A DNA stretch of 64,000 bases from Artemisia argyi (taxonomy: Eukaryota > Streptophyta > Magnoliopsida > Asterales > Asteraceae). This document shows, one piece after another, positions 19,411 to 31,808 of the stretch. Made by a program: the position numbers and the translations under genes. The stretch lies in assembly GCA_030686995.1 (NCBI GenBank), contig CM060687.1, positions 168,688,090 through 168,752,089 of the forward strand. Direction: 5' to 3'. The notes beneath the pieces are model-generated. The model saw only the letters and a program-made list of their open reading frames with translations. It ran no database searches and was not told the DNA's origin. Position 1 is the first letter of the stretch. Each line of letters opens with the position of its first letter.

Positions 19411-22400
19411 ATGAATAGAAAATCAAAACAACTACTACAGAAAACTCGGTCAAACAAAGGTTAGAATTTTTATTTTCTTTTGATTCACGTTAATCGTTTA
19501 TTTTAAAGTATACTGGTGGTACTTTTTTTTTGTTATTGTGAATCACTGTTTATGATAATGAATCGATTTACCTCTTCATTTTTTAAGTAAGTTAATTTAG
19601 GGTTCAAGATATTCTTATTAATATTTGAATCATTGTACAAATTTTTGCTATTTAGGTTTGAGATGATATAATCTTTGTTATGAGTTCCAGTATTAAGATC
19701 AACCCATGTTTATGAATCAATGATCAATGATCCGTTTATTAGTCCATGATGTATGAAACATGCATGTTTGCGTGGCCAACAAATTTTTGTATCATGTTGT
19801 ATGAAACATGCATGGCCAGATTTATAATTTTTATTTATGAATCAATGATAAGTTATATCTTATGTCATAAAAAAAGAATCAAGTTAAATCTTTTTTTTTT
19901 GAATCATGTTATATGAAAGTTGCATTACCAGATGTTCAAGCTTTGTTTGTGAACAAGATATACTACTTATCCTGTTTGTGAATCAGTTAAACTTTGTTAT
20001 GAAGTAAGCATGTTTGTATTCGTAAATTTGATACCTATTGTGGGTGTATGCAGGAAAAGATGTGAAGGGCATAACAACATTCAAGAGTTCAGAAAGTCAT
20101 CAGTATCCTAGTGATTTAGATGATGATTTTGTGAAGTCGCCTATACGACCTAATTTGATAAGCCCTAAAAGGAAAATGAGTGGGTATAAAAATGAATCGA
20201 AGAAGAAGTAGAAATGTAATGACAGAGATAGTGCAAAAAAGTATGGAAAGAAAGGGAAAACATATCTACCTGTGAATAGGCGACATCCACCAAAATGTTT
20301 AATTGATTCGATAAACAAATTTACAGATGCGCAACGGGAAAGGGCCAAAAATATGGGATTCGAACATGTGTTGTCTCTAAAAATTGAAAAGATTCCGAAA
20401 AAACTGGGTTATTGGCTATTAACCAATTATGACCCTGAAAATAGTAGCTTAAATATTAATGGCAGATCATTGTTGATAACGAGGGAGGTGATTCATGATG
20501 TCTATGGGGTTCCGATGGGTGAAGTGCCGATTAAAAGTTTTAAGAAATCTAAAAAGCTTGACAGCGTTATTGAAGAGTGGAAGAGACAATTTGTCATCAA
20601 ACAAAATGGTAGAATAAAGGTAAGTGATGTGATACCGAAAATGTTAGAAGATAAAGAAGGAGGAAGAATGTTTCAATTGAACTTCCTTGTGTTGTTTGTT
20701 ACAGTAATGATTGAGAGTAGTAGTAATGGTCCGGTAAACCAAAAGTTTCTAGCAAACATTGAAGCAGATACGGTTATTGATAACCGTGATTGGTGTACTT
20801 ACACTTTAGATTGCTTGAATGAAAGTAGAAAGGCATGGAACAGGTTGGACCCATAGAACTTCTACACCGGTCCATTGTTGTTCTTAGTGGTATGATCAAT
20901 TCATATTTTGCAGCAATCAAATTCATTGAACCATTAATTTATTTGAGATTATATGAAGTAGTTTCATTTGTCTAAATCATTATTGTTTGCACTTGTTTTT
21001 TTACAACGACGCAGGTATTTTACATGAAGTCTACAATGTTAAATGGTGAAGATTCAGTTTGTACCTTTGTGGAATTATTCCGTGCATGAATGGTTGGACA
21101 ACAAAACAGCTAAAAGATAGGCAGAGTAAAGAAGTTAAAAAGGATGGGTTAGGAAAAGTGGCATTTGCACCTAACGTTCTATTTGTGCATGATGTTGGAT
21201 ATGTTGAAGCTAAACATCATGAAGTACCAGAAAAGAGAGTAGATACCCCTGTTGTAGCTGCTGGAAATACCATAACTAAAGCACCTACCATTGGGACATG
21301 TAAGGAAAGGATACATGAATCAAAATCTGACATGATAGTTATGATTCAAAAAGAAAATACATATCGTGATGGGTACTACGACGAGCACAATGATTATTCT
21401 ACGCAAGAATATCGTGATATGTTTGAAGATGATGATTGGGGTAATGAAGAGCCAAATGATTGTAGTGATGAAGAGATAAATAATTGTGGTGATGAAGAGC
21501 CAAATGATTGTGGTGATGAAGAGACGAGTCTCGAGGTAATATTATTTCAATTAAATCATGAATCATTATGGATGTTTAATGACGTAATAATATTTTATCA
21601 AATCAAAACAATGCAGGATATTGTGAATGAGGTGAATAGGAACTTTTCAGTCATTGCAAATGCAAAGGCATTAATAAATGAGAACATTTGCAAGGGATTT
21701 GATTTGTTCCCGAATAATAAGGATCTCCTCTCATTGGCAAAACAGTATGATGTATTGTTTGGTGTATCTTCTTCAGGAAACTCACACGATTTTATGTTTC
21801 AGCAAGATGATAATGCCAACAAAGAAAATTTGAATGATTCAAATGTTGAAGTTCCAGGCATTATAACTCAAACTCTTACTGATCATGTAATATTTGATGC
21901 GATATTTGAATCATCAATAGCTAAAGCATCAATAAAGGAAGCAGACAGCAAGTATAAAGGGATTTAACCAATAAACATCCATTTTCCAGAAGATGGAGAT
22001 GAAGAGAACAATGGTAATGTTTGTGTGCATGATAGTGATTCAAAAACTAAAACAGGTGAAGTCACTCCCGAAATGGTTCAGGGCGTTGTTAGAAAATTGG
22101 ACGCAAGTAAGTTTAAACCATTTCAAAACTCATTAGAATCACATAAGAATGTAGAGCCTGAGAAAGTTGATAATAAAGGTGATGTTCAAAAACCAGTAGG
22201 TGATGGAATTTCTATGATAAGTAGAAGGCCTCGATCATTGAATGAAATAGTTTTTGAAAAAATAAGGGAGAAAAGGGAAGTAAGGATACCTAATTCACTT
22301 AAATCACCCTACATTACTCGGATTGTGGATTGTAAAAGACGACTTCAGCCAGATAAGAAAAAGGTTTCGAATTGGTTATTTGCATGTACCGAAGATGAAA

Positions 22401-23605
22401 AGTAAGTATTTTAATAAATATATCTTTTATTTCTTTTTAATGCATGATTGGTGGAACAATAATAGTAACGCTTTCCACTAAATTGATAGTGAAATAATAT
22501 TTGAAGCACATGGGCAATTGATTGGATACAAGGGTATCATGGAGAGCCTAATGCCTGGCTAAAAAATTCATGCTACTGTGGTTGATATTTGGGTAGCAAT
22601 TCAAAACAATTTGGAAAAAAGACGTTCCACAGGTGCACGTTCGAGGGTCTTTGTACATTCTGACATCATGGTAAATGTACTCATTCATTTTTTAACTCAA
22701 ATATTCTAAATATAGGTGGATTAGTATTAAATGACTAATCATTTTTTTAATCATCTTGAATTGGTAACATGATGTTTGTAAAATTAATAGGGTGATGCCA
22801 TGATGGATAAAAAAATGTCGAATGCTCGTAAGTGCGATTTATTTAGCACAAACTTGAAGGCTTGTTTGAAGCTTTACAACCATGAGAAATTGAATAACAT
22901 CGAGTTGGTATGGAATCATGCACATATATGTTTAATACTTTAATGATTCATAATATGTTGTAATGTAATCACTACTGTGTTTAATAGGTTTGTTTCCCAA
23001 TCGTCCAATCCGGCCACTTCTACTACATCACGTTCGACTTGATGAAGGATGAGGTTCATGTTATTGACAACTTGGCAATTTGTCCGGGTTACAAAGAATT
23101 GCCTGAGAAATTGGTACGTGTATATATTATTTGGTTAATAATAAATATGAACCGTAAAAAAGAAGAACTGGATCAAACGATTTATTTATTTACTTGTATG
23201 CTCGATAATGAACAGATTAGTAAGTTTACTGGATACTTGAGAAAAATAAATCATCACAAAGCTGTTGCCATTGGGAAAGTCAAGCCCATCCGATTAGAGT
23301 TTAGCTGGCAAACTAGATACAATTGTGACGATTGTGGGGTATTCTTGATGAGGCATATGGAGATATACAAAGGCTTGAACAAAATGGAAGATGGTTTAGC
23401 TCCAGAGGGGGTTGCTCAACAAGAGTAGTTGAATGAGCTTAGAAGAAAATATGCCACAAAAATTCTGCTAGCAGATATAAACAAACACAAAGAAGCATTG
23501 ACGAGGAAAGTCCACATATTTCATAAACTTGGAAAAGAAGATAAAAATATCTTGAAACAACGTGGGTTGGTGTTAGGAGAATCACGAGTGGCTAGTTTTA
23601 GGTAG
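19411..23605 (+). pseudogene. ULP1-type (C48) cysteine protease gene of a Mutator-like element, decayed
   Basis: Eight exons can be traced by splice signals and frame: 19411-19459, 20054-20889, 21015-21535, 21617-22401, 22490-22670, 22791-22907, 22988-23113 and about 23216-23605. The first large exons (RRHPPKCLIDSI..., FEHVLSLKIEKIPKKLGYWL) resemble the plant mobile domain that precedes ULP1-like proteases. The last exons hold the protease: SGHFYYITFDL with the catalytic His, VIDNL with the Asp, and WQTRYNCDDCGVFLMRHME with the oxyanion Gln and nucleophile Cys. Premature stops occur at 20209-20211, near 20855, 21965-21967, 22560-22562 and 23426-23428, and the reading frame is disrupted near 21050. 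Such genes are known passengers of Kaonashi-type MULEs, acting on SUMO-like substrates in other members. This copy cannot make a full protein. Confidence 0.8.
19650..19945 (+). repeat. Long inverted repeat, left arm (intron 1 of the ULP1 gene)
   Basis: ATGAATCAATGATCAATGAT plus GTTTATTAGTCCATGA (about 19712-19748) and ATGAATCAATGATAAGTTAT...GAAAGTTGCATTACCA (19836-19930) reappear inverted at 27541-27755 and again around 27880-28000 in intron 1 of the FAR1-type gene. The arms are diverged and the right one is longer through internal duplication. Confidence 0.75.
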
Positions 23606-23815
23606 AATGATTTGTTGATTTAACCAGTGAACCATGTTTTTTTAGTCAAGTTCTTAGGATTTTTTTAATTGTCTCGTTGGTTCTTTTTTTTTAAATGGAT
23701 GGTGCCTAGAATATTGAATAAATGAACTTGATGTTATTAAAATTATGGAATTTTGTTTGATCATGTTTGACTATAACAGTTTTAAAATATTGAATCATTC
23801 CTGATACACTGAATC

Positions 23816-24420
23816 ATTGAGTTTTTGGGTAATTTCTGCTGCATTTTGGGTCATTTTAAGATGGTTTTTGGTGTTGTACTTTGACATGGTTTTTGTTGCT
23901 GCACTTTGGTACCGAAATCAGCGGCCAAACACCACTTTGAGATGGTTTTTACTTTGGTTCATTGTTGCTGCAAAAGTCAGCAGCCAAGCACCAATTTGAG
24001 ACGATTTTTGTTTTTGTACTCTGGTTAAAAAATCAGCAGCAAAACACCACTTAGAGATGGTTTTGTTGATAGAGTTTGGTTTAAAAATGACCGTCCAAAC
24101 ACCACTTTTAGATAGTTTTTGTTGTTGCACTTTGACATGGCTTTTGTTGCTACACTTTAGTTCATTTTTGCTGCAAAAAACAGCAGCCAAACACTGATTT
24201 GAGATGGTTTTTACTTTCATTAATTGTTGTTGCATTCATTTGACCCGTTACCAAATCTTATCCATTATTGGTGTTTGGCAATAAAACCACTCAAAGTGGT
24301 GTTTAGTTGTTGGATTTTAAACCAAAGTGCAGCATCAAAAACCATCTCAAAGTGGAGTTTGGCCACTGATTTTTGCAGCTAAAATGAACAACAGTAACAA
24401 ACCCAAAACCATAATTCTTA
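23816..24420. repeat. Degenerate tandem and inverted repeats between two convergent genes
   Basis: A unit of roughly 75-90 bp containing AGCAGCCAAACACCACTTTGAGATGGTTTTTGTTGCTGCACTTTGG recurs five or so times in direct orientation from 23816 to about 24215 and then appears inverted (AAAACCACTCAAAGTGG..., AACCATCTCAAAGTGGAGTTTGGCC) at 24240-24400. The block lies exactly between the 3' ends of the ULP1 and FAR1 pseudogenes. Confidence 0.75.
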
Positions 24421-24753
24421 TCAGGTCTTGTTCCTAGATCAGAAGTATCAGGTCTTTCACTCCCAAGGAGTTGACACATACTTGGCAACTTAACTAATTA
24501 TGATACTTTAATCACACTTTGACCCGTAGCCTTGTATAACCGTTATTGTGATACAACACTTTGCTACACCAATTTGATATAAACACTAAAGAAAGGACCT
24601 TGTAAAACAAATTATTAATGTATACAACGTGTAAAAAAACATCAATACCTTAAGAAATAGTCATAATGCTACTGATTCAAAATAACAAACAAAATCAACT
24701 AAAAAACAATTTAAATAACAATTTAGTCTGTTGAACCAGATGTTGCACGTTTC

Positions 24754-27700
24754 TCATTTTCTTCCCTTTTGCTTTTGTGCTTCAAGTTCCTTCAGTTGAT
24801 CTTCCTTCTTCTTCGGACAATTACGACTATCATGATCAAGTACATATTCTTCACAGTAGTTGCATCGCCTCGCATTTGGTTTTTGAGATTTGGCAATTGC
24901 CTGGTCTTTTAAACTGATCAACCTTTTCTTACCTCGTATTCCACCTTTATTACCGCATATATTTGGATTACCTATCACTCTTTCCTCAGGTTGTGGTTGT
25001 GTTACACCAAGTATTGTCGCGATAACTTCATTATTCTTCATTGGAAGTTGATATGGCATATCAATAAAGACTTGTTCCATAAGCTCTTGTTGCTTATCTC
25101 GAAAGAGTGGTAGCTTAGAAGAATCATTCACCAAACGATCAACAGCTGATTCAAGGAAAAAAACTGACTCGCGTATAAGTGTTTGAATCTCTTCTTTGTT
25201 TTCAGAAATGTCATGTCAGCTAAAACTGCTCCCATAAGATGGAGGGGGAACCACGTCCTTTGTCCAGCGCCTTAGAATGTATCGTTTCGGATACTCTTTA
25301 ATCTTGCGCATACGTAGGACATAGAAGCAATGGCGACACAAAAACCCCTCCAACTCAAAAAGCTTACAAGTGCACGTAAGGCTAACCTCTGACATAACAA
25401 AATCAACCTGCAAATCGGTAAGAATTCTAAAACAGTAAATGCATAATAATTGAATCTTGACATCGTCATCCCTAATAAAGAATTCTAAAGCAGTAATTGC
25501 ATAAAACAATAAATCCATAATAATTGAATCTTGAAAAACAGTAAGAATTCTAAAACATTACCTGAAATTGACCTTGAAACTTGACATCGTCATCGACATC
25601 CCTAATAAAGTATCTCCTACCCCCTTCAATGTCAATTACATTATACGCCAGGAAAAATAGCATTGATTTCAAAATTTGGGATTGAATAACCTTAAAAGCT
25701 ACAGCCGTAAAGATTTCAGCTGCTTCTTTCTCGAAAAGAAAGCTTGTTTTGAGGTGAGGTACCATGTACCGTGAATCATGATCATTGTTTCTTTGGATGT
25801 TTCTTTGGGCGTCCATAGCAGTATCAAAGTGGTTGATGAACTCAACAAGATATAAATCAGTTTTCGTCAAAAGCCCAAAGAAATAATTTTCTCTTTCACA
25901 ACGAGATGTCGTTTGCATAAGTCCGACCAACGGTAAGTCACGAAAATAAGCAGGTATCCATTTGTCACGGATATCGTACATATCATATAGCCATTTGTGT
26001 TCTTGCTGGCCATACTCATTCATAAGTGAAGCCCACTTAAGCTCAAACTGCTCCGGCGTCAATGTTTTGCTCCAAACAATACCATTGATACGTTGTAAAG
26101 GCTCAGAATTCATTAATGTTGAACCGAACTGTAGCATTAATCAAAAAACAAAAGAGAGTAAGGGTAAATGTATTTTTGAATCATACGAATATAATTTGAA
26201 TCAGACCTTGTCTCCAAACTTGTCTGTAATATGCCACATACACAACCGTTGCTTTGCGGTTGTGAAAACTTTTGGAATTGCTATTTTAATTGATGGATCT
26301 TGGTTGGTTACCAATAATTTAGGTTCGTGGGACATTGTTTTCTTAAAACATTGAAGCAGCCACTCATATGATTCTACAGTTTAATTACATAGCAAACCGG
26401 CACCAAATGTTACACATCTTTTATGGTTATCGATTCCAGTAAACGGAACAAAGATCATAAAATACCTGTACCAAATCAAACATATGATACTTATAAGTCG
26501 ATTACAACAAGGAAATTAATTTTATGAAGCATAAAATAATTGGGAACAAATGTCTTACTTGTTGGTGCGAAAAGTAGCATCAAATCCCACAATATCTCCA
26601 AACGCAATGTAATTACGTTTTGCAGTCTCGTCAGCCCAAAATAACCCACTCAACTTTTTATCCTCCCCTTGCATAAATTCAAATGTAAAGTCTGGCAACA
26701 ACTTTTTTTTTCTCCAACTTCTCAATCGCCATATGGGCATCCCCCTCCCCGATAAATAAGTCTATGTCCCTTTTATAATTTTTAGAATCAGTTTCAGTGG
26801 CACCAACTTTGTCAAAGCTACCGCGGGCCTGTTTCAAAAACTTGAACCCTTTACGCGGACCCATATTTAAGTTCCCTATGTCCATTAAAGTTTGTTTTTG
26901 ACAAAAATTAAGTTGTCTTTGAGAATTGAGATGTGAATCATCCTTATGCACCATACTGTGGTTATGCTCTCCCTCAAATTCAACAACTTTATACTTATTC
27001 TTTCTACGATTTAATTTTAAAATAATGCGGGCTTCACAACCGGTTCGTTTTGATGTGGTTACACGTTTTTCAGTTGGTTCTATCAAAGTATTAGCATGTG
27101 TCTTTGGAGTATTAGCATGTGTCTTTGGGTTTTGACCTTCCTTACTACACAAGAAATATTTTCGTATAATCACTCCGTTCTTACCTTTATTTTCTGATGA
27201 CTTACGTGGTTCAAATCCACTTTTTCTGGCATAGTTGCTGTAGAATTCAAAAGCTTGATCCAACGAATCAAACAACATCTTTTCCACCGGCTTTTCATTA
27301 TCAAGAACAATAGGCGTCCAATATCTAGATCCTCTTGGAGTAACACGCACATTGCCAATTGATTGAGGCTCTGGAACGCTTTCAATATATGTTAAAAATG
27401 ATTCAAGTTAATGATGCATAATATAAAAAACTAAATTATCGAATACTTGTAACGAACATCGACGACAATCATGTAAGTAAAAACTGAATTATCTTGTGTG
27501 ATTCAAGTTTCAAGTTCGTTTCACAAACAAAGATTAAACATGGTCATGCAACTTTCATACAACATTATTCAAAAAGAAAGATATAACTAATACTTGATTC
27601 TTTATTTTTAATGATATAAGATATAACTGATCATTGATTCACAAACAAGATATGATTGACAAACAAAGATTCATAAAATACATCAGGTCTCTATTAAACA

Positions 27701-28256
27701 AAGATTCATATAGAACTCATGGACTAATAAACTGATCATTGATCATTGATTCACAAAACGGGCATATAATTGATTCACAAACCAGCGTTTAGTATATAAC
27801 TAATTCACAAACAAGTATATAATTAACGTGATTCTTTGATTCACAAATAAGAATTAAAAAATACTTGTTGTGAATCAGTTACATCATGTTAAAAAAAATA
27901 CTTGTTGGCCATGCAAATATGTTGTGATAGATAACTCATGGACTAATAAACTGATATCTTTGATTCACAAATAAAGATTAAATTATCACAGACCTAAATA
28001 TCTTTGATTTGGATACTATTATAACGTGCGTAGGTTTTTTATTCACGTCTTTGATGATTCAAACACTTATACGCGTAGAGTTTTTATGATTCATTTGTTG
28101 TATTAAAAAATAAAGCATCATATGAATCAAAAGCTACAATAAGAAATTAAAAAAAAAAAAAAAAGTAACCAAAAACTTACAGGAAACATTTTGGTTCGCC
28201 TCAATATCATCGGTTATCATAATTGTTGCATCATTTTCAGATTGAACATCGGACAT
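24754..28256 (-). pseudogene. FAR1/FHY3-type Mutator-like transposase gene, decayed
   Basis: Exon 1 is 28256-28181 (MSDVQSENDATIMITDD..., ending at GTAAG). The next coding part, 27350-26679, is a FAR1 DNA-binding domain (AFEFYSNYARKSGFEPRKSS, TGCEARIILKL, EFEGEHNH). Then come the MULE transposase core (FWADETAKRNYIAFGD, VGFDATFRTNK; VPFTGIDNHKR on the next exon near 26460; 26137-25550), a SWIM zinc finger (CTCKLFELEGFLCRH at about 25380-25310), and a C-terminal zinc knuckle (RRCNYCEEYVLDHDSRNCP, 24754-25134). Lesions: one extra A in a homopolymer near 26703-26711 shifts the frame, TAA at 26383-26381, TGA at 25218-25216. The protein would cut and paste MULE DNA; this copy is dead. Confidence 0.85.
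27541..28030 (-). repeat. Long inverted repeat, right arm (intron 1 of the FAR1-type gene)
   Basis: Its reverse complement contains GTGAATCAATGATCAGTTAT, AAAGAATCAAGTATTAG, TGTATGAAAGTTGCATGACCA and CAGTTTATTAGTCCATGAG, matching 19650-19945 closely. The GTTTATTAGTCCATGA segment occurs twice here (about 27716-27734 and 27925-27943), showing local duplication. Confidence 0.75.
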
Positions 28257-28260
28257 GTTA

Positions 28261-29852
28261 ACTATTTTAGTATGTTAAGGATAGATTATTTTGAAGAAGA
28301 ACACGTATGGAGGTTGTTTTTGTGATGCGTAACTTTATGAAATGTGGAGATTTTTATGTTGATACGTTCTAATCTCCAGGCAGTTGAAAAGAGGATTTGC
28401 AAGGACTTTCCTAGAATCATGCTATTAATATATTAAATGAATCAAAAAATCATTTTAATAGTATCTAAGAGACTGCAACAAGCGAACAAAAAATATACTC
28501 GTAGCAGGCCGTTGGAGGACAAAAAATAATATGGTTTGATTTGTTTTTGGCTTTTGTGGCTAGCAAGTAGGACTGTTGGAGGACAAAAATAATATGGTTT
28601 GGATTTGTTTTTGGCTTTTGTGAATTATGGAAGCAAGAAAGCAAGCAGCAAAGCTTTAACAAGCCAAAAAAATTGGACGGCAGTAACAAAAAAGACAAGG
28701 TTTTTTTTTTTTTTTTTTTTTTGTGGGTAGGCTCTAATTACAAAATGACTTAATAAATAAGCTAACAAGTGGGCTACTATCAAACAATTATACTTGGGCC
28801 GCAATAATATATTGGGCTAATACAGTAGTTATTACCTTAACCATTTGGCCATTTTGACTCACTAACCCAACCGCCAAACCTGTCCGTTTTACTACTTTAT
28901 TGACGATTTGACGTTACTCGTGGATTAGGGGATCCAAAGATTCTAGTGAATCGATCGGTCCATTTCGTAGTATTTTTATTGAAGAGCAAAGCAAAAGGCT
29001 ACATTAAACGAGTAAACGACATACTTGAAAAGCTGGTCATTTTATGTGCAAAAAGTGGGGCTACAAATGAAATGGACCCGGCATTAATATTCACACGAGA
29101 AAGACTCGACAAAAGAAACTAGGACCAACATCAACATTTACATGAAACCTTCTCGTGGATGACAATAATCAAACATCTCACTGACCTAACAACAACCTTA
29201 ATCTTATTTCCTATAGGACGAATACCTCGTTTTTATCACTATGCTTTATCATATATAATACCAAGGAAGCTATAAGTAATGAAATAATAGCAGTTTATAA
29301 AAGTAAAATAAAAATAAGTTTACAAAATAATAAGCATTTTTATTGCAGTAGCACAATTCTAGCCTATGTATGAACCATATGTGTTGGCAAGTCCGTGTAT
29401 GCCTGCATGGCTGCACCAGTAAATTCATTTAAAATTTACATTTTAACCCAAACATTTAATCAATTATATCTAATCTAACATGTAGGAAGTAGGATAAAAA
29501 CTACAATACCTAACACATGGACTTGTATGCAAACTAAATATGGCAGGAAAGTCGAAACTGTAAGCATATTAGTATGTATTAGTGTATGCTTTTAGTACTT
29601 GTACAATTGCCAACAGGAAGAACAAGATCAGTTGAAAAACAAACATGAACATTATTAAATTAGGCTTAATTTTTATAAGCTGAGATACTTGCTAAATTAG
29701 ATATTAATTGAAATGATTAATTGAAAAGATATAATAACAGGATATAACACAAAGTAACAATGATACTAATAGAAAAGGAAAAGCCCCTCCCTGGCGATAT
29801 TGGCGACTTCTCACTCTTACAATCTGTCGCTTTGTGTAAACCTCGATAACCC
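28261..29852. other. Noncoding DNA right of the MULE genes
   Basis: It contains a 63-bp direct duplication (GTTGGAGGACAAAAATAATATGG..., about 28510 and 28573), a poly-T run at about 28701-28722, and no recognisable ORF. The right terminal inverted repeat expected for the MULE was looked for here and not found. Confidence 0.45.
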
Positions 29853-29855
29853 TTA

Positions 29856-30683
29856 GTGTGTGTTTGGTTCGGGTAAATTGAAGAGTATTGGAGTAATTTG
29901 AAATTAGAATTCCACCTATGCACGTTTGGATGACAACTTGGCAGAATTTATAATGATAAAAAAAACTTTATATAAAGGATATTTAAATGCTCAAGTTGAG
30001 CGGGGAATTTTAATTGACCGAGTACGAAAGCATTAAAGTAATATTTTGGACAATATTGCCCTTTCTTTTATTTTGTTGTAAGTAAATGAATGAAAGACAG
30101 TTAAGTAATTTACAAAAAGTAAATGAATGAAGGACGGTTAAGTAATTTACAAGCTTATGGGCCTGTTTAGTAGGGGCTTTTTGGGGGAGCTGTTAGCTTT
30201 TTATTACAAAAATAATATCCTTTAAAATAAAAGCTCCGTTTGGATACATTAACTTCAAGCTTTTATGTCAAACAAATAGCTCCTAAATAAAAAGCTGATC
30301 CATGAAGCTTTTTAAACTTCTTAGAGCTGGTAAAACTTTAAATTACTGATATACCCTCCAAATATTTATTTATAATTATAGATATGCCCTTTTATGTCAT
30401 TTTACATCTTATAATTACATTTAACAGCTAACTTACCAAACACTTTTATTGAAAAAATGATACAGCTTGTAGCTCATGTTAACAGCTTTGCAGCTAACAA
30501 CTTACAGCTTACAGTTTACAGCTTACAGCATACAGCTAACAGCTATTTTTGCCAAACATACCCTATGACTTTGAATTCTGTGACATATAGTACTAGTTAA
30601 CCGAACAGACAACGAGATTTTTAATTCAATAGAATTTAAATTTTTTGGAAATAAACTTCAATTTACTTGAACCAAATGCCCCC
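29856..30683. mobile_element. PIF/Harbinger (Tourist-like) MITE with a nested insertion
   Basis: Left end GTGTGTGTTTGGTTCGGGTA and right end, when inverted, GGGGGCATTTGGTTCAAGTA share a terminal repeat that continues AATTGAAG. TTA occurs on both sides (29853-29855 and 30684-30686), the usual Harbinger target duplication. A second palindromic element occupies 30159-30563. A 36-bp direct duplication (AAATGAATGAA..GACGGTTAAGTAATTTAC) lies at about 30083-30152. Confidence 0.65.
30159..30563. mobile_element. MITE-like element nested in the Harbinger MITE
   Basis: Left end GGGCCTGTTTAGTAGGGGCTTTT and right end ...AGCTATTTTTGCCAAACATACCC are imperfect inverted repeats flanked by TAT on both sides. 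The interior is rich in AGCTGT/ACAGCT repeats (TTACAGCTTACAGTTTACAGC). The family is uncertain. Confidence 0.5.
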
Positions 30684-30786
30684 TTAAATAAATTTCAATC
30701 GGTTGCTTTTTCACTCTTTCACTAATGATTCAATAATATAATATTATTGTTCTCATTCTTGTTAGTGTGTTTTAATGATTTTTTCG

Positions 30787-30896
30787 AGAGAAGTGATACA
30801 ACCACACAAAAATGCCCACAAAAGAAATCCACAAAAGGATGTGAGAATTTTCTGAATTTCTTTTGTGAGAATTTTTGTGTGATTGTATCACTTCTC
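30787..30896. mobile_element. 110-bp hairpin MITE
   Basis: The two halves, AGAGAAGTGATACAACCACA CAAAAAT... and its inverted counterpart ...ATTTTTGTGTGATTGTATCACTTCTC, are nearly perfect complements with a very short loop. TTTTTTCG flanks both sides (30779-30786 and 30897-30904), an 8-bp target duplication (possibly 9 with one mismatch). Confidence 0.75.
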
Positions 30897-30904
30897 TTTT
30901 TTCG

Positions 30905-31500
30905 GAGTTATACATACCTTGCTATTATATAACAGCTAACTATAATCTATATCAGGTGAAGCCCAGCCAAGGCATTTTTTTTTTTTTTTTTCAAATTTAT
31001 TTGATTGGCCCAAGGGCTTGATTTTCAAAGGACTAACCTAATACTGTAAATGTTTTTATGCTTAACAAAAATCATTAGTAAGACATTAACTCGTATGTCT
31101 TTTTTAATTGTCTCAACTGAAATGATCTATTTATTATTTTTCAATAATTTTCATACGAATTACTAAGTCTATGCATATTTGATCATTTTTCAGTCGATTA
31201 AATTTCTTTATAAAATTGTGTTGAAAGGTTGATGTTTCATCTCTCAAAGTATTTTGATGTTAATTTGATAATCGGATCATCTTCTAAACATCTCCTCCTA
31301 ATCAAGAGACCCCTAAATAGTCATTAAGCTTAAAATCTTTAACATTTTAGCGATGATAGTTATAAAACATCTTCTAAACATCTCCTCCTAATCATGAGCT
31401 CCGAACCTTTAAAATTTTGAGACTTTTTCAACTTTTTTTGTTCCGGCATTTTCTCTAAAAGATTAAACATGGAGTCAGCACCCGTGGTGCTGGCTATCGT
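30905..31500. other. Noncoding DNA
   Basis: A poly-T run lies at 30976-30991. A short repeated phrase, ACATCTTCTAAACATCTCCTCCTAATC, occurs at about 31276 and 31368. No gene is visible. Confidence 0.4.
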
Positions 31501-31808
31501 CTTCGTCTCGGCTTAATAAAGTCACATGAAAACACCCGGGAGCTTGAAAAATCAAAACTTGAGAGGTTTTTACTTGTCGAATGTTTTGGGGGTTTACTCG
31601 ACATGTTGATGGGTAAGGATGAGAAATGTTCACTTTCGGGAAGGGAGTTGGAGGAATGGAACGTCTTCAAGGGTGCGCTGATTACGCTTACCAGAAGGCC
31701 GAACAGGGCACGGGTAGAAGTTAGTTATTCAGAAATTGACTCAGTTGATTCGAAGGATTATACCTTTATTAAGATATTATTCTTCTTATTTATTTATGTA
31801 TTGATTTA
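31501..31808 (+). pseudogene. Unrecognised coding-like fragment at the left of an inverted duplication
   Basis: An open frame from 31603 reads MLMGKDEKCSLSGRELEEWN and then a SYSEIDSVDSKDYTFIK segment. The frame is also coding-like upstream to about 31540. The second part is shared, inverted, with the right arm, where it reads SYSEIDSADSKDYTFIK. I do not recognise the protein. Confidence 0.3.
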
